Origin: DAOOKJ01 sp035385585
Lineage (GTDB): Bacteria > Patescibacteriota > Minisyncoccia > UBA6257
Length of the DNA: 26,083 bases
Direction: 5' to 3'
Assembly (NCBI GenBank): GCA_035385585.1
Contig: DAOOKJ010000005.1
Coordinates: 1 to 26,083 of the forward strand
Shown: positions 1-8,695 of the stretch, piece after piece
Numbering within the stretch: the stretch's first letter is position 1
Layout of the letters: the number at the start of each line of letters is the position of its first letter
Position numbers and translations under genes: made by a program
The notes under the pieces: model-generated
What the model was told of the DNA's origin: nothing
The model's input: only the letters and a program-made list of their open reading frames with translations
The model's database searches: none

Positions 1-367
1 GCCCTTTTTTAATCAAATCTTTTTTAATTTTTTCGTAATTTTCAATAATCCCATTGTGAACAACATAAATTTCTTTATCGCAAGAAAAATGAGGGTGGGC
101 ATTTGCTTCAGAAACCCCGCCTGTCGTTGCCCATCTTGAGTGTCCTAAACCAGTCTCACTTTCAAAATTAAAACCTTTCTTTTTATTTTCCCTTACTTCT
201 TTTATTAAATTATCAATCTTTCCCACTTTTTTTATCAAAACCAAATTATTTTTACAAGCTAAACAAATTCCAGTTGAATCATAACCCCGGTATTCTAAAT
301 GTTTTAGACCATTTAAAATAATCTCTGTTGCATCTTCTTTTCCTTTATAAGCAATTATCCCGCACAT
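1..367 (-). CDS. glmS: Glutamine-fructose-6-phosphate aminotransferase, N-terminal part (3' end outside window)
   Basis: This is the first 122 codons of GlmS, which makes glucosamine-6-phosphate from fructose-6-phosphate and glutamine, the entry step to UDP-GlcNAc and peptidoglycan. The frame starts MCGIIAY, so Cys2 becomes the N-terminal nucleophile of the class II glutaminase domain. It continues with EYRGYDSTGI, GHSRWATTGG, NAHPHF and HNGIIENY, all glutaminase-domain landmarks. The usual ATHG motif reads ATTG here, a small deviation. The sugar isomerase (SIS) domains must lie to the left of position 1. It follows trxB after about 100 bp that contain a palindrome, and no clear Shine-Dalgarno precedes the ATG. 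Identification is secure; completeness cannot be judged. Confidence 0.95.
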   Translation of the reverse strand, partial: MCGIIAYKGKEDATEIILNGLKHLEYRGYDSTGICLACKNNLVLIKKVGKIDNLIKEVRENKKKGFNFESETGLGHSRWATTGGVSEANAHPHFSCDKEIYVVHNGIIENYEKIKKDLIKKG

Positions 368-402
368 AAAAAATATTTATTAACAATGTTTTTCCCTTTG
401 CT

Positions 403-431
403 TTTTTTTGTGACGATCGTCATCAAAAAAA
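403..431. repeat. Palindrome in the glmS-trxB spacer
   Basis: The core TGACGATCGTCA (411-422) is a perfect 12-bp palindrome. It is flanked by TTTTTTTG (403-410) and CAAAAAAA (424-431), which also pair, leaving one bulged base at 423. The T run lies on the 5' side and the A run on the 3' side of the hairpin on both strands, the reverse of an intrinsic terminator. A protein-binding site or an RNA hairpin in the glmS leader is more likely. Function unknown. Confidence 0.5.
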
Positions 432-466
432 GATTTCCAAAAAACAGAAAAGAAAAAATAGAAAAA

Positions 467-1405
467 TTAAGCGTCTAAATGCCCTTTCTCTCTTAACCAC
501 TTTTCTGCCTCAATAGCAGCCATTGCCCCAAAGCCAGCAGCTGTTATTGCTTGTCTGTATTTAGAATCGCAAACATCGCCACTAGCAAAAATTCCTTCTT
601 TTGAAGTTTTCACATTGTCAGTTGTTTTAATATAGCCGTTTTCATCTATTTCTATTTGGTTTTTAAACAAATCGCTGTTCGGCTCATAACCAATGTTTAT
701 AAACAAACCTTGAACTGACAATTCTTCTTGTTTTAAAGTTCTGTTATTTAAAATAACAATTTTTTCTAACCACTTGTCTCCAATAATTTCTTTAACTTTA
801 TAGTTAAGCATAAACTCAATTTTTGGATTCTTAAAAGCCTCTTCTTGAAAAATTTTAGAAGCCCTTAATTGATCTCTTCTGTGTATCACATACACTTTAT
901 TGGCATATTTGGTTAAATAAAGCGCATTCTCTATTGCCACATCTCCTCCCCCAACAACTGCCACCTCTTTGTTTTTAAAGAAGGCGCCGTCACAAATTGC
1001 GCAAACTGAAACCCCTCTGCCAATTAATTTTTTTTCATTATCTAAATCTAACCATCTGTTTTTTGCGCCCGTGGCAATGATTATTGATTTTGCATAATAG
1101 TCTTTATTTAAAGAAGAAGTAACTTTAAAGGGATATAAAGAAAAATCAACCCTTATAATTTCTTCTTCTTTTATTCCCACCTTAAACTTTTTCACTTGTT
1201 CCTCCATTAAAGAAAGGAATTTAAAACCAGTAATTCCCCTTGGAAAACCGGGAAAATCGTCAACCTCACCTGCCAAGTTCATTTCGCCGCCCTTGCCTTT
1301 AAAAAGCAAAGTTTTAAGCATTGCTCTGCCAGTATAAATACCGGCTGTTAGTCCGGCTGGGCCAGCGCCAATAATAAGACAATCATAAATTGTTTTTTCT
1401 TTCAT
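467..1405 (-). CDS. trxB: Thioredoxin-disulfide reductase
   Basis: A 312-aa FAD/NADPH flavoenzyme that reduces thioredoxin in the cytoplasm; length is normal for low-molecular-weight TrxB. The N-terminal FAD fold carries GAGPAGLTAG at residues 13-22. The redox-active pair is CAICD with Cys135 and Cys138. The NADPH-binding fold has GGGDVA at about 152-157, and the C-terminal FAD motif reads ASGDVCD. The start was taken at the ATG giving MKEKTIYDCLIIGAG, the usual distance from the dinucleotide fold. It sits 3 bp after the stop of the upstream membrane protein gene, so it is probably co-transcribed with gatC-gatA. No thioredoxin gene is in the window. A ferredoxin/flavodoxin-NADP reductase is unlikely because the CxxC is intact. 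Confidence 0.96.
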   Translation of the reverse strand: MKEKTIYDCLIIGAGPAGLTAGIYTGRAMLKTLLFKGKGGEMNLAGEVDDFPGFPRGITGFKFLSLMEEQVKKFKVGIKEEEIIRVDFSLYPFKVTSSLNKDYYAKSIIIATGAKNRWLDLDNEKKLIGRGVSVCAICDGAFFKNKEVAVVGGGDVAIENALYLTKYANKVYVIHRRDQLRASKIFQEEAFKNPKIEFMLNYKVKEIIGDKWLEKIVILNNRTLKQEELSVQGLFINIGYEPNSDLFKNQIEIDENGYIKTTDNVKTSKEGIFASGDVCDSKYRQAITAAGFGAMAAIEAEKWLREKGHLDA

Positions 1406-1408
1406 AAT

Positions 1409-1885
1409 CTATATAATGAGAGAAAATAAATCCTGGTAAAATTTTTTAAAAATTAACACTATTCGTTTTGCTTCTATTTGGGTTACTTCTATTTTTGGAT
1501 TTTCAATTAATTTATCAGTAAAATTTACCGCTTCTTCAAAAATGTCCAAATTTTGAAAACCCTGGTCTTCTAACTGGTTGATAATCTCTTTAAAATTTTC
1601 TCCTTTGTAACCCAAATTCTTTAAAGCCTCATAAACTATTTTTCTTGCCTCTAAAACTGCCAGTTTTAGAGAGGAAGAAAATTCTTCTGAGAGTAATTTT
1701 TCTACTTTTAACCATTGTTTATTTTTTGCCTTTGGAATAGGTCCAATTCCTATTTTTTCTTTAAAACTATCACGCCACTCTTGAAAAATTTTCAATTTCC
1801 TAAAATAGTAAATTAAAATCACCAGAAGAATTAAACTTCCTATCAAAGAAAAATATTTTAAAAAAAAATAAATTTTTAAAAACAT
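1409..1885 (-). CDS. Single-pass membrane protein of unknown function
   Basis: A 158-aa protein that I cannot assign to a named family. Residues about 9-27 form one hydrophobic segment (YFSLIGSLILLVILIYYF), followed by a basic stretch, so it is probably anchored with the bulk in the cytoplasm. The rest is predicted mostly helical, with W58-KVEKLLS, a central SLKLAVLEARKIVYEALKNL helix and a GYKGENFKEII turn. From memory this helix-GYxG-helix layout resembles a hypothetical family common near gatA in Parcubacteria, in which a KLAIIEAD-like helix precedes GYxG; I cannot verify that. It lies 14 bp after gatA and 3 bp before trxB, which suggests operon membership rather than a function. Confidence 0.75.
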   Translation of the reverse strand: MFLKIYFFLKYFSLIGSLILLVILIYYFRKLKIFQEWRDSFKEKIGIGPIPKAKNKQWLKVEKLLSEEFSSSLKLAVLEARKIVYEALKNLGYKGENFKEIINQLEDQGFQNLDIFEEAVNFTDKLIENPKIEVTQIEAKRIVLIFKKFYQDLFSLII

Positions 1886-1899
1886 TTTTGCAGAAATTT

Positions 1900-3324
1900 T
1901 TATTTTAAAATAGATTCAATGATCTCACTAAATTCTAAAAGAGAAAAATCATTTTCCCTAGAAGAAATAATTTGAAGGCCAACTGGTAAATCGTTTTTGG
2001 AAAAACCACTCACTAAATTAATAGCCGGCAAACCAGCAATATTGGCGCTGACAGTAAAAATATCGGATAGATACATAGAAATTGGATCTTTGGTTTTCTC
2101 GCCTATCAAAAAAGGTAAAGTTGGAGTAGTGGGAGTTAAAACAAAATCGACTTTTTTAAAAGTTTTTTCCCATTCTTTAATAATTAATCTTCTCACTTTC
2201 TGGGCTTTTTTATAAAAAGCCTCATAATAACCTCGGGATAAAACATAAGTTCCTAAAACAATTCTTCTTCTTACTTCTCTGCCAAATTTTTCTCCCCGAG
2301 TTTTAAAATATAAATCTCTCAAATTTAATGAATCTAAATTTTGATTTTGAAAATCTAATCGTGGAGAGTACCTAATCCCGTCATAACGCGCTAAGTTAGC
2401 GCTTACTTCAGCCGGCATAATAATATAATAGCAGGCTAAAGAATACGGACTTAAAGGTAAACTTATCTCTTTGATTTGAAACTTATTTGCTTTTATTTTC
2501 TGAATAGCATTGTTAATAGTTTCTTCTATTTCTTTATCCAATCCTTTGACGAAAAACTCTTTTGGCACCCCGATAATTGTTTCTTTTGGATTTTTCTTAA
2601 ATTCTTCTTTTTTTATTTCAATTGAAGTAGAATCATTTTTATCTCTCCCGGCAATCGCTTCAAAAACTATTTTCGCGTCTTCAACAGTTATAGTTAAAGG
2701 ACCGATCACATCTAAAGAAGAAGCCATAGCAATTAAACCAAAGCGGGAAACTGCTCCGTATGTCGGTTTAAAACCAACCACTCCGCAAAAAGCCGCGGGC
2801 TGTCTAATTGAACCACCAGTGTCCGACCCTAAAGCAAAAACCGCCATTTGAGCTTTAACAGCCGCCGCCGAACCGCCAGAAGAACCGCCTGGCACCCTTT
2901 CTAAATCATTGGGATTTTTAGTGGTAAAATAACCAGAATTTTCTGTTGAAGAACCCATCGCAAATTCGTCTAAATTAGTCTTGCCTAAAATTATCGCTCC
3001 TTTTCTTTTTAATTTTTCAATCACGGCCGCATCATAAGGGGCAATATAATTTTCTAAAATTTTAGAACCGGCAGTTGTTTTTATTTCTTTTGTTAAAATA
3101 TTGTCTTTAACTGCATAAGGAATGCCTTCTAAAATACCAATTGTTTCGTTTTTCGCGATTTTTTCATCAACTTGCTCTGCTTCTTTTAACGCCCTTTCTT
3201 TATCTAAAGTCAAAAAGGCTTGAATTCTGTTGTCTTTCTCGTCAATTATTTTAAAATAATCACTTACTAATTGAGTAGCGGTAATTTCCTTATTTATTAA
3301 TTTTTGATGAAGCTCAGAAATCAT
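1900..3324 (-). CDS. gatA: Asp-tRNA(Asn)/Glu-tRNA(Gln) amidotransferase subunit A
   Basis: A 474-aa amidase-signature protein, the glutaminase subunit of GatCAB. It releases ammonia from glutamine so that mischarged Glu-tRNA(Gln) or Asp-tRNA(Asn) can be amidated. The Ser-cisSer-Lys triad is visible: Lys73 in YAVKDN, Ser148 in the PGGSSGGSAAAV loop, and the nucleophile Ser172 in GSDTGGSIRQPA. Length matches GatA (about 480). It starts 17 bp after gatC, confirming the assignment over a generic amidase. gatB is not in the window. Stand-alone GatA cannot complete the reaction, so gatB should lie elsewhere in the genome. Confidence 0.96.
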   Translation of the reverse strand: MISELHQKLINKEITATQLVSDYFKIIDEKDNRIQAFLTLDKERALKEAEQVDEKIAKNETIGILEGIPYAVKDNILTKEIKTTAGSKILENYIAPYDAAVIEKLKRKGAIILGKTNLDEFAMGSSTENSGYFTTKNPNDLERVPGGSSGGSAAAVKAQMAVFALGSDTGGSIRQPAAFCGVVGFKPTYGAVSRFGLIAMASSLDVIGPLTITVEDAKIVFEAIAGRDKNDSTSIEIKKEEFKKNPKETIIGVPKEFFVKGLDKEIEETINNAIQKIKANKFQIKEISLPLSPYSLACYYIIMPAEVSANLARYDGIRYSPRLDFQNQNLDSLNLRDLYFKTRGEKFGREVRRRIVLGTYVLSRGYYEAFYKKAQKVRRLIIKEWEKTFKKVDFVLTPTTPTLPFLIGEKTKDPISMYLSDIFTVSANIAGLPAINLVSGFSKNDLPVGLQIISSRENDFSLLEFSEIIESILK

Positions 3325-3341
3325 ACTGTAAAAATAAATGT

Positions 3342-3626
3342 CTAAAATATTGGCGGGATTTCAAAATAATCGTCCTTTGTTTTAAAAGCCATTTCTTTCA
3401 AAACATTACTCTCTTCTGTTTTTTTTACCTTTGGCTCATCTTCTCTTACAACATTTGAAAGAAAAGAACCGCCAGTCATTGGCTCTACTTCTTCAGTTTG
3501 AATTTCATTTAACTTTGAAACATATTTTAAAATACTTTCCAAATCTTTTGAAAGTTTCTCCTTTTCTTCTCCTTCTATTTCCATTCTTGATAATTCTAAT
3601 AAATGATTAATTTCTTCAAATTCCAT
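3342..3626 (-). CDS. gatC: Asp-tRNA(Asn)/Glu-tRNA(Gln) amidotransferase subunit C
   Basis: A 94-aa protein, typical of GatC, the small subunit that wraps around and stabilises GatA-GatB. It opens with the GatC N-terminal pattern EEINHLLELSRMEIEGEEKEKL, here seen as an INHLLELSRMEI core, then LESILKYVSKLNEIQTEEVEPM and the C-terminal VREDEPK segment. It lies between ligA and gatA with gaps of 18 and 17 bp. Identification rests on motif order and the neighbour gatA. Confidence 0.93.
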   Translation of the reverse strand: MEFEEINHLLELSRMEIEGEEKEKLSKDLESILKYVSKLNEIQTEEVEPMTGGSFLSNVVREDEPKVKKTEESNVLKEMAFKTKDDYFEIPPIF

Positions 3627-3644
3627 AACTTATCTTATTTTAAA

Positions 3645-5666
3645 TTATATCATTTTAAAAAATTCCTGCTCATTTAAAGTTTTTATTTTTAATTCTAACG
3701 CCTTCTTAAGTTTTGAGCCAGGATTTTCTCCTACAACCACATAATCTGTCTTCTTTGAGACTATTTCAGAAACCTCGCCTCCTTCTTCTCTAATTCTTTT
3801 TTTTGCCTCATCGCGGCTCATTGAAAGCAAAGTTCCGGTTAAAACAAAAGTTAATCCCTTCAATTTTCCCTTTCCTTTGCGGCTTATCACAGGAATTATA
3901 TTAACTCCTTTTGCTTCAAGTTTTTTTAGAAATTTTATATTTCTTTCTTCTTTAAACCAATTTACAATTGAAAAAGCAATTTTAGGACCAATAGTTTTAA
4001 TTTTACTAAGTTCTTCTTCTTTTAAACTTTTGCCTATTTTAACTAAATCCGAAATTTTAATTTCCTTGTTTTTATTTTTTTCCTGAAAATATTCTGCCAA
4101 AAGAATGGCGTTTTCTTCTCCAATATGGGGGATTCCTAAAGCGTAAATAAAACGGTTTAAGGTAATATTTTTTGAAGACTGAATTGCTCTGATAATATTT
4201 TTGCTTGATTTTTCTCCATATCTTTCAAGAGGCGCGATATCGCCTTCTTTTAAATCAAAAAGTTCATCAATTTCCTGAATTAAACCTTCGTCTATAAATC
4301 TATTAATTATTTTTGGCCCCACTCCTTTAATATCAAACGCTCCTTTGGAAACAAAGTGGTAGAAATGTTTAAGTTGGCGAGCGGGACAATTTTTATTTGG
4401 ACAACGCAAAATGATCCCCCCTTCATCCTCAATAACTTTACTGCCGCAAACTGGACAAATTTCAGGCATTTTAAATTCTTTCTCCCCACCGGTTCTTAAA
4501 TTTTTTAAAACTTTTTCTATCTTTGGAATAACATCTCCGGCCCTTAAAATTATCACCGTATCTTTAATCTTTAAGTCTAATCTCTTTATTTCTTCTTTAT
4601 TATGAAGAGTAGCTCTTGAAATTGTAACTCCGCCAACTTCCACCGGTTTTAAAATTGCCACTGGCGTTAAAACACCTGTTCTTCCTACTTGAACTTTAAT
4701 ATCTTCAACGATCGTCGTCGTTGCTTTCGGAGAAAATTTGTAGGCAATTGCTCCCCGGGGAGCCTTACCAACTACCCCCAACTTCTCAAATAATTGATTA
4801 TCATTTATAATTATTACTATTCCATCTATTTCAAAAGGCAATTTTTCTCTTTCTTTTGAAACTTTCTGGTGGAAAGCAAAAATTTCTTCTAAATTTTCTG
4901 CTTTCTTATTTCCAGAATGAACTTTTAGGCCCAATTCTTTTAAAAATTGATGTTTTGCTTCATGAGTTTTGAGATTAAAATCCCCAATTAAATCATAGGC
5001 ATAAAAATCCAATTTTCTTGAGGCAGTTATTTTTGGGTCTAATTGCCTAATTGAACCAGCAGCCACATTTCTTGGATTAGCATATACTGGTAGGCCCTTT
5101 TTAATTTGTTCTTTATTAATTCTCTTAAATTCCTCTTTTGTTAAAAGCACTTCTCCCCTGACTTCGATACTAACATCTTCTTTTAAGCGTAAGGGGATTG
5201 CTTCAATTGTTTTTAAATTCTGAGTCACATCCTCGCCAATTTTTCCATCTCCTCTGGTTGAGCCAACTTTAAGCATCCCTTTTTCATATTCTAAACTAAT
5301 TGCTAAACCGTCAAATTTATATTCGCAATAAAAATCTAAATTTTTATCATTAGAGATTAGTTTTTTAATTCTCTCGTACCAATCTCTTATATCCTCCTCT
5401 GAAAAAGCGTCATTCAAAGAGGTCATTGGCAGTTTGTGAACCACCTTTTTGAAAAATTTCAAAGGCTTGCCACTAACTCTCTGAGTTGGGGAATCAGGGG
5501 TAATTAACTGAGGAAACTTTTGTTCTAAATCGTAGAGTTCTTTTTTTAAAGAATCTAAAGCCTCATCAGGAATAAGAGACTGATTTAAAATATGATAAGC
5601 ATAGCGGTATTTTTCTATCTCTTTTTTTAAAACTTCTAATCTCTTTTTTGCTTCTTTCAGATCCAT
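3645..5666 (-). CDS. ligA: NAD-dependent DNA ligase LigA
   Basis: A 673-aa replicative and repair ligase that seals nicks using NAD+. Domain order is complete. The Ia domain with YxxYHxLN-type YRYAYHILNQS is at about 21-30. The adenylation domain has Lys117 in the KxDG motif (KFDG), and the OB fold follows from about 315. A Cys4 zinc finger uses Cys404, 407, 422 and 427, then comes the helix-hairpin-helix region. A C-terminal BRCT domain starts at about 600 (KLKGLTFVLTGTL). Length is normal. It lies 14 bp downstream of the last pilus gene and 18 bp upstream of gatC, a housekeeping gene joined to unrelated neighbours as is common in compact genomes. Confidence 0.97.
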   Translation of the reverse strand: MDLKEAKKRLEVLKKEIEKYRYAYHILNQSLIPDEALDSLKKELYDLEQKFPQLITPDSPTQRVSGKPLKFFKKVVHKLPMTSLNDAFSEEDIRDWYERIKKLISNDKNLDFYCEYKFDGLAISLEYEKGMLKVGSTRGDGKIGEDVTQNLKTIEAIPLRLKEDVSIEVRGEVLLTKEEFKRINKEQIKKGLPVYANPRNVAAGSIRQLDPKITASRKLDFYAYDLIGDFNLKTHEAKHQFLKELGLKVHSGNKKAENLEEIFAFHQKVSKEREKLPFEIDGIVIIINDNQLFEKLGVVGKAPRGAIAYKFSPKATTTIVEDIKVQVGRTGVLTPVAILKPVEVGGVTISRATLHNKEEIKRLDLKIKDTVIILRAGDVIPKIEKVLKNLRTGGEKEFKMPEICPVCGSKVIEDEGGIILRCPNKNCPARQLKHFYHFVSKGAFDIKGVGPKIINRFIDEGLIQEIDELFDLKEGDIAPLERYGEKSSKNIIRAIQSSKNITLNRFIYALGIPHIGEENAILLAEYFQEKNKNKEIKISDLVKIGKSLKEEELSKIKTIGPKIAFSIVNWFKEERNIKFLKKLEAKGVNIIPVISRKGKGKLKGLTFVLTGTLLSMSRDEAKKRIREEGGEVSEIVSKKTDYVVVGENPGSKLKKALELKIKTLNEQEFFKMI

Positions 5667-5680
5667 ATTTCATAATTCTA

Positions 5681-6037
5681 TTATTCAAACCATATTTCTA
5701 TTCCTCGCCTGATATTGCTAGATTTTGAATTGCCAATTGATTGAAACTTTAAAGAATCTGAAGAAACCTTTTTAGCCTGACATCTGGTTTCATTACTTAG
5801 GGTTAACGAAAAAGAAGAGCCAGGATTATCCAAAGTAAAAGTTTGATAAAGTATTCCTTCCATACAGGCATCAGCCGCATAAAAGGCTTTTACTGATTCA
5901 GAGGTTTCAACTATTTGTCTTAAATCAACTGTAAAAATTGATAAAAGCAAAAGGGCTGAAAATGAAACAGTGCTTAAAAGCAGTAAACTCATCAAAAAAA
6001 TTTGGCCCTTATTTCTTTTTTTTAGTAAAAATTTCAT
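5681..6037 (-). CDS. PilX-like type IV pilus assembly protein (putative)
   Basis: A 118-aa secreted or membrane-anchored protein. The N-terminus is basic (MKFLLKKRNKGQ) followed by a hydrophobic segment of about 20 residues (IFLMSLLLLSTVSFSALLLL). Next comes an ESVKAFYAADACMEGILYQTF-like helix, written here only in part: SVKAFYAADACMEG. The KGQ-hydrophobic start and the FYAADACxE helix recall PilX and other minor pilin-like proteins, which often lack the FTLIE box. It is the last gene of the run of prepilin-like genes, 27 bp after the previous one. Role in pilus priming is inferred from family and position. Confidence 0.7.
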   Translation of the reverse strand: MKFLLKKRNKGQIFLMSLLLLSTVSFSALLLLSIFTVDLRQIVETSESVKAFYAADACMEGILYQTFTLDNPGSSFSLTLSNETRCQAKKVSSDSLKFQSIGNSKSSNIRRGIEIWFE

Positions 6038-6064
6038 TGTTTCAAATTGAAAAATTTTTATTTA

Positions 6065-6631
6065 CTATTCCACTTGTAAAAACCTCGGAGTCACGGCGGT
6101 TTGAATATTAAAAGTATAAATTTGTTCCTCGCCACCTCCTGTTTTAACCTTTGTCTGGATTTCTAAAGGAATTATAATACTTTCTTGGTAATCAGAGCCG
6201 TTGTTTATTAAATAAAATTTCGCCTTAGTTATTTCTACGTCTGGAGAATCAAAAAGCCAACCAATATCTTGATTGTTTTTTTTCTGCTTAATATTGAATT
6301 TTTTGTTATTATCTTCACCATATTCATAGCAAAATTTTGACCAAGTTTCCTCCAAATAGTATTGAAAGCATATTCCTTGTCCGCCCTCTAAAACTTCAAA
6401 ATCTTTTCCCATTCTTATTGACCTGGCAATAAGTTCTAAATTATTTCGGATATTGTTTTCTGTATTAAGCAAAGCGTAAGCCACTTGTTCTGAACGGACA
6501 ATCGCAATATAAACTTGAGATAAAGAAACCATTACTGAAACAAAAACACCAGTGGCAATAAGAAGTTCAATCAAAGTGAAGCCTTTTGGTTTTTGCTTTA
6601 ACTTTTGAATTTTAAAAATCTCAATAGCCAT
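6065..6631 (-). CDS. Minor prepilin-like protein (PilW/PilJ type)
   Basis: A 188-aa type IV prepilin with a 16-residue basic leader ending in PKG, followed by FTLIELLIATGVFVSVMVSL, the class III cleavage and methylation site with the conserved Glu at +5. The body has an NNIRNNLELIARSIRMG helix and a beta-rich C-terminus, like PilW/GspJ minor pilins. I chose the ATG at 6629-6631. The longer frame to 6685 would add an unlikely hydrophobic stretch before the leader and overlap the upstream pilin gene by 47 bp, while the chosen start leaves a 7-bp gap. The protein should be processed by the peptidase encoded at 7769-8671. Confidence 0.82.
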   Translation of the reverse strand: MAIEIFKIQKLKQKPKGFTLIELLIATGVFVSVMVSLSQVYIAIVRSEQVAYALLNTENNIRNNLELIARSIRMGKDFEVLEGGQGICFQYYLEETWSKFCYEYGEDNNKKFNIKQKKNNQDIGWLFDSPDVEITKAKFYLINNGSDYQESIIIPLEIQTKVKTGGGEEQIYTFNIQTAVTPRFLQVE

Positions 6632-6638
6632 AAACTTA

Positions 6639-7187
6639 TTAAATACTAAGCCAATTATAAAGATGATCCTCAACATGCAAGTCAAACCAAGTATTTTTTG
6701 TTTTCCACATTAAATGAGAGACCACTTTTATCTCATTGCTGCCCACTCCTTCTATTTCTATTTCCCGATAAAATGGAGTTTCTTCACCAACACTATAGCC
6801 ATAGATATTGTCATTAGGATTATGTTTTAATTTTAAGGGTTGGCTTTTGGGCGGGATTGAACCACAACCGGTGACTGACAAGGGGGTTAATGTTATTATT
6901 CCTCCTGTAGGTAAAGCCTCTACTGTATAACAACCATTAGTTAATTTATCTTTCCAACCCGCCCCTCCTCCTTTCAAACCTTTAATAAAATTAGTGTCCC
7001 TAATATTTCTTACCAGTTCAATTCCCTCCTGGGCCAAAAAAGAGGCAGTTAATCTCTGTTCAATAACTGTCGCATTAAATAACGCCCTTGTCACTAAAAT
7101 AAAATTGCTTAAAATTCCTACCATTAAAATAGAGATTGCCACCAAGCACTCTACTAAAGTAAAACCATTTTTTTTATTCTGAATCAT
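6639..7187 (-). CDS. Minor prepilin-like protein (PilV type)
   Basis: A 182-aa prepilin. The short leader MIQNKKNG ends in Gly, followed by FTLVECLVAISILMVGILSN, with Glu+5 present. An EQRLTASFLAQEGIELVRNIRD helix (core ASFLAQEGIELVRNIRD) is the classic PilV/GspI signature, normally AxxLAQEGIEAVRxxRD. The C-terminal half contains two cysteines (in TNGCY and TGCGS) that may pair outside the cell. It lies 9 bp after the FimT/GspH-like gene and 7 bp before the PilW-like gene. Minor pilins of this type prime or cap the pilus. Confidence 0.85.
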   Translation of the reverse strand: MIQNKKNGFTLVECLVAISILMVGILSNFILVTRALFNATVIEQRLTASFLAQEGIELVRNIRDTNFIKGLKGGGAGWKDKLTNGCYTVEALPTGGIITLTPLSVTGCGSIPPKSQPLKLKHNPNDNIYGYSVGEETPFYREIEIEGVGSNEIKVVSHLMWKTKNTWFDLHVEDHLYNWLSI

Positions 7188-7196
7188 ATTTCTATC

Positions 7197-7772
7197 CTAA
7201 TTCTTTAATTCTTTTGAGATTTGACCGCTTTTGGAAATAGTAATAATGTAATAAGGTGAATTTTGATCTTCTAGATATAATTTAATAATCGCTTTGTCTA
7301 CTGTTTTTGGATCAAAATAAATTGTTGGTTCTGGAGGAACGAAAACAATAGATCTTATATTAGTTTCTGTTATCTCGGTTTTTTTTACTAACGGAATAGG
7401 GGTTTTTCCCTCGCTTTTTATTTTATCATATTGTTGATTTCCTGCCCCTGACAATTGGTCGCAATAATCAACGAAAGGAGTTATTTCTTTTATAGAAAGA
7501 TTAGAACCTGGAATTTCTGCAAAATACATTCCCCAACCGCAAATATTTTTACTTCCTTGAGTTGTATTTTCTTCTAAAATTAACATCGCTTGATTCTGAA
7601 TTCTTTTCAGTTCAGAAATCAATTTGTTTGCCGAGCGGGTTAAATTAGTTGTTGTTTCTGTCTGCCGATTATAGCCTAATATCATAACGCTCAAAAGAGT
7701 AATAATTCCAACAGAAACCATCATTTCTACAAAAGTAAACCCCTTTTTTCTTTTTAAAAATTTATTATTCAT
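7197..7772 (-). CDS. Minor prepilin-like protein (FimT/GspH type)
   Basis: A 191-aa prepilin with basic leader MNNKFLKRKKG, then FTFVEMMVSVGIITLLSVMI with Glu+5. The following helix has NLTRSANKLISELKRIQNQA, the pattern of GspH/FimT minor pilins (usually a/l-L-x-s-x-l-x-x-A-R-x-x-A). The ATG overlaps the stop of the peptidase gene by 4 bp (ATGA), so the two are translationally coupled. The C-terminal part is beta-rich with no recognisable motif. Confidence 0.84.
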   Translation of the reverse strand: MNNKFLKRKKGFTFVEMMVSVGIITLLSVMILGYNRQTETTTNLTRSANKLISELKRIQNQAMLILEENTTQGSKNICGWGMYFAEIPGSNLSIKEITPFVDYCDQLSGAGNQQYDKIKSEGKTPIPLVKKTEITETNIRSIVFVPPEPTIYFDPKTVDKAIIKLYLEDQNSPYYIITISKSGQISKELKN

Positions 7773-8671
7773 GAAATTAAAGGAATTGATAAATATCCTT
7801 TTATTATTATATCACCAAAAAGCATTACTAACAATGCTCCGAGAGTCAAAAATGGAGCAAAGGGGATATAACTTTTAAAAGTTTTTCTTTTAAAAATTAC
7901 CAGAATTAAAGAAATTAATCCGCCACTAAGAAATGACAAAATCAAAGCAATTAAAATATCAGGCCAGCCCAAAATTAAACCAATAAAAAAAGCCAGGATT
8001 GCGTCTCCCCAGCCCATTGCTCTTTCTTTGGTTAAATAAGCAAAGGCAGCAATTAAGCCTCCGCCAACAACTCCACCTAAAAACAAAGAAACAAAATAAG
8101 AGTAATGGCCAAAAATATAAGTTTGGGGGCCTAAGAAATTTGTAGTCTGAGCCAAAAAAGCAAAATCTTTAAACTGAAGAAATATTCCCAAAACTATCCG
8201 CCAAATAAAACTGATGATAATGGCAGGAAAAAGCACCTCATTTAAAATCAAATATTTCTTTAAATCATAGATAGAAATTGCCAAAAGAACAAAAACCCAA
8301 TAGAGCCAGAAAATAAAATTAATCCATAACAAAACACTTTCTAAGTTCAAACTAAACATAACGTAAAAATTTATCAGCGGAAAATGAAAAAATCTCCAAC
8401 TAATCAATGCAAATGACAAGCCGGTCAAAAATTCTACCAAAGGATATTGTAAAGGTAATTTATGATGACAGGTAAAACATTTTCCTTTTAAATAAAAAAA
8501 ATTTACAATTGGCACCATTTCCCACCAACTTAAGGTTTTCTGGCAATAAGGACAAAAAGAACGCCCTCTAAAGGGCGATTCTTTGGTATCAATTCTATCA
8601 ATTAAGACATTTAAAAAACTGCCTACAATCGTTCCAAAAACAAAAAAGAGGACAAAAACAAATGCTCCCAT
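7769..8671 (-). CDS. pilD: Prepilin peptidase / methyltransferase (type 4 leader peptidase)
   Basis: A 300-aa polytopic membrane protease that cleaves prepilin leaders and usually N-methylates the new terminus. The N-terminal methyltransferase-type domain keeps its four zinc cysteines (Cys40, 43, 65, 68) around SWWEMVPIVNF. The two catalytic aspartates are Asp136 (YDLKKYLI) and Asp223 in the GxGD motif, read here as GWGDAIL. About eight hydrophobic segments cover residues 1-25 and 80-295. Gene length is normal (250-300). It stands 24 bp after the major pilin gene and overlaps the next minor pilin gene by 4 bp, so enzyme and substrates are made together. Confidence 0.95.
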   Translation of the reverse strand: MGAFVFVLFFVFGTIVGSFLNVLIDRIDTKESPFRGRSFCPYCQKTLSWWEMVPIVNFFYLKGKCFTCHHKLPLQYPLVEFLTGLSFALISWRFFHFPLINFYVMFSLNLESVLLWINFIFWLYWVFVLLAISIYDLKKYLILNEVLFPAIIISFIWRIVLGIFLQFKDFAFLAQTTNFLGPQTYIFGHYSYFVSLFLGGVVGGGLIAAFAYLTKERAMGWGDAILAFFIGLILGWPDILIALILSFLSGGLISLILVIFKRKTFKSYIPFAPFLTLGALLVMLFGDIIIKGYLSIPLIS

Positions 8672-8695
8672 AAATCATTAGAGCTTTAAAGATTC

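Noticed and set aside
6632..6685. Longer N-terminus for the PilW-like prepilin
   Set aside because: It would add a hydrophobic stretch ahead of the prepilin leader and overlap the previous gene by 47 bp; the ATG at 6631 gives a normal basic leader.
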